Positions 6,205 through 6,381 of a stretch of DNA of 6,381 bases are shown piece after piece (within the stretch, counting starts at the first letter, position 1; each line of letters starts with the position of its first letter). The translations under genes were made by a program, and so were the position numbers. A model generated the notes under the pieces. The model saw only the letters and a list, made by a program, of their open reading frames with translations, was not told the DNA's origin and made no database searches. The stretch lies in assembly GCA_015066165.1 (NCBI GenBank), contig SVOX01000091.1, forward strand, positions 1 through 6,381, written 5' to 3'. The DNA comes from Oscillospiraceae bacterium. GTDB lineage: Bacteria; Bacillota; Clostridia; Oscillospirales; Acutalibacteraceae.

Positions 6205-6381
6205 TTATTCCGTAACCTTTACAGTTATTTTTGCAATAATTCCTGTATATAACTTAATTTCGGCGGTGTATTCGCCAAAGTTTTTAATATCAGCCACACT
6301 CATTTTTTTACGGTCAATTTCAATACCTAAAGATTTTTTAATTTGGGCCGCAATTTCTTTAGATGTAACCGAGCCAAAAAG
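6205..6381 (-). CDS. rplI: 50S ribosomal protein L9, C-terminal part, cut by the right window edge
   Basis: The last 58 residues of L9, reading in frame from the window edge to a tandem TAA TAA stop (6202-6207). The segment LFGSVTSKEIAAQI near the edge, then IEIDRKKM, IKNFGEY and the end VKVTE match the C-terminal domain of L9 (typical pattern KLFGSVTxxxIAxxL ... GIEIDKRKI ... IKxLGxY ... KLKVxV). L9 binds 23S rRNA near the L1 stalk and helps keep the reading frame. The missing N-terminal rRNA-binding domain and long helix, roughly 90 residues, lie beyond the right edge. It is the most upstream gene visible, so the operon promoter is outside the window. Confidence 0.95.
   Translation of the reverse strand, partial: LFGSVTSKEIAAQIKKSLGIEIDRKKMSVADIKNFGEYTAEIKLYTGIIAKITVKVTE

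Noticed and set aside
1..6381. A previously undescribed defence, mobile or biosynthetic system
   Set aside because: No transposase, integrase, toxin-antitoxin, nuclease or repeat signature was found; five of seven genes are standard housekeeping genes.

Overview
The window holds a run of genes all read on the minus strand, so gene order is right to left. The DNA is visibly AT-rich. It uses the standard bacterial code, with TGA serving as a stop in dnaB. The protein families are of bacillus/clostridium type, and the gene order (rplI, dnaB, tilS, hpt, ftsH) is typical of low-GC Firmicutes. My best guess is an anaerobic Clostridia lineage (Oscillospiraceae/Eubacteriales-like); this is inferred from gene order and protein style, and species cannot be named.

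The right four fifths is a compact housekeeping block. It runs from the C-terminal end of ribosomal protein L9 (6205-6381, cut by the window edge) to the replicative helicase DnaB (4830-6200), the tRNA-Ile lysidine synthetase TilS (3538-4830), hypoxanthine phosphoribosyltransferase Hpt (3012-3545) and the membrane AAA+ protease FtsH (1158-2993). Gaps are tiny or negative: 4 nt, a 1-nt TGATG stop/start overlap, an 8-nt overlap, then 18 nt. This points to one transcription unit with translational coupling. FtsH starts at TTG behind a strong Shine-Dalgarno. A perfect 13-bp hairpin at 1125-1154, flanked by T tracts, follows the ftsH stop directly and is a convincing intrinsic terminator.

Downstream lie two less ordinary genes. 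One (498-1094) is a small single-pass membrane protein whose soluble part looks like a degenerate LytR-CpsA-Psr (LCP) domain lacking the usual catalytic arginine/aspartate signature. The other (1-452) is the N-terminal 150 residues of a short-chain dehydrogenase/reductase, which runs off the left edge. A good extended -10 promoter candidate sits between them.

The housekeeping block covers translation (L9, TilS decoding of AUA), replication (DnaB), purine salvage (Hpt) and membrane protein quality control (FtsH). These share an operon through conserved order rather than one pathway. I see no mobile element, CRISPR array, RNA gene or defence system. The only modestly novel element is the LCP-like protein. 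No stretch longer than about 300 bases lacks a gene; the longest non-coding gap is 1095-1157.
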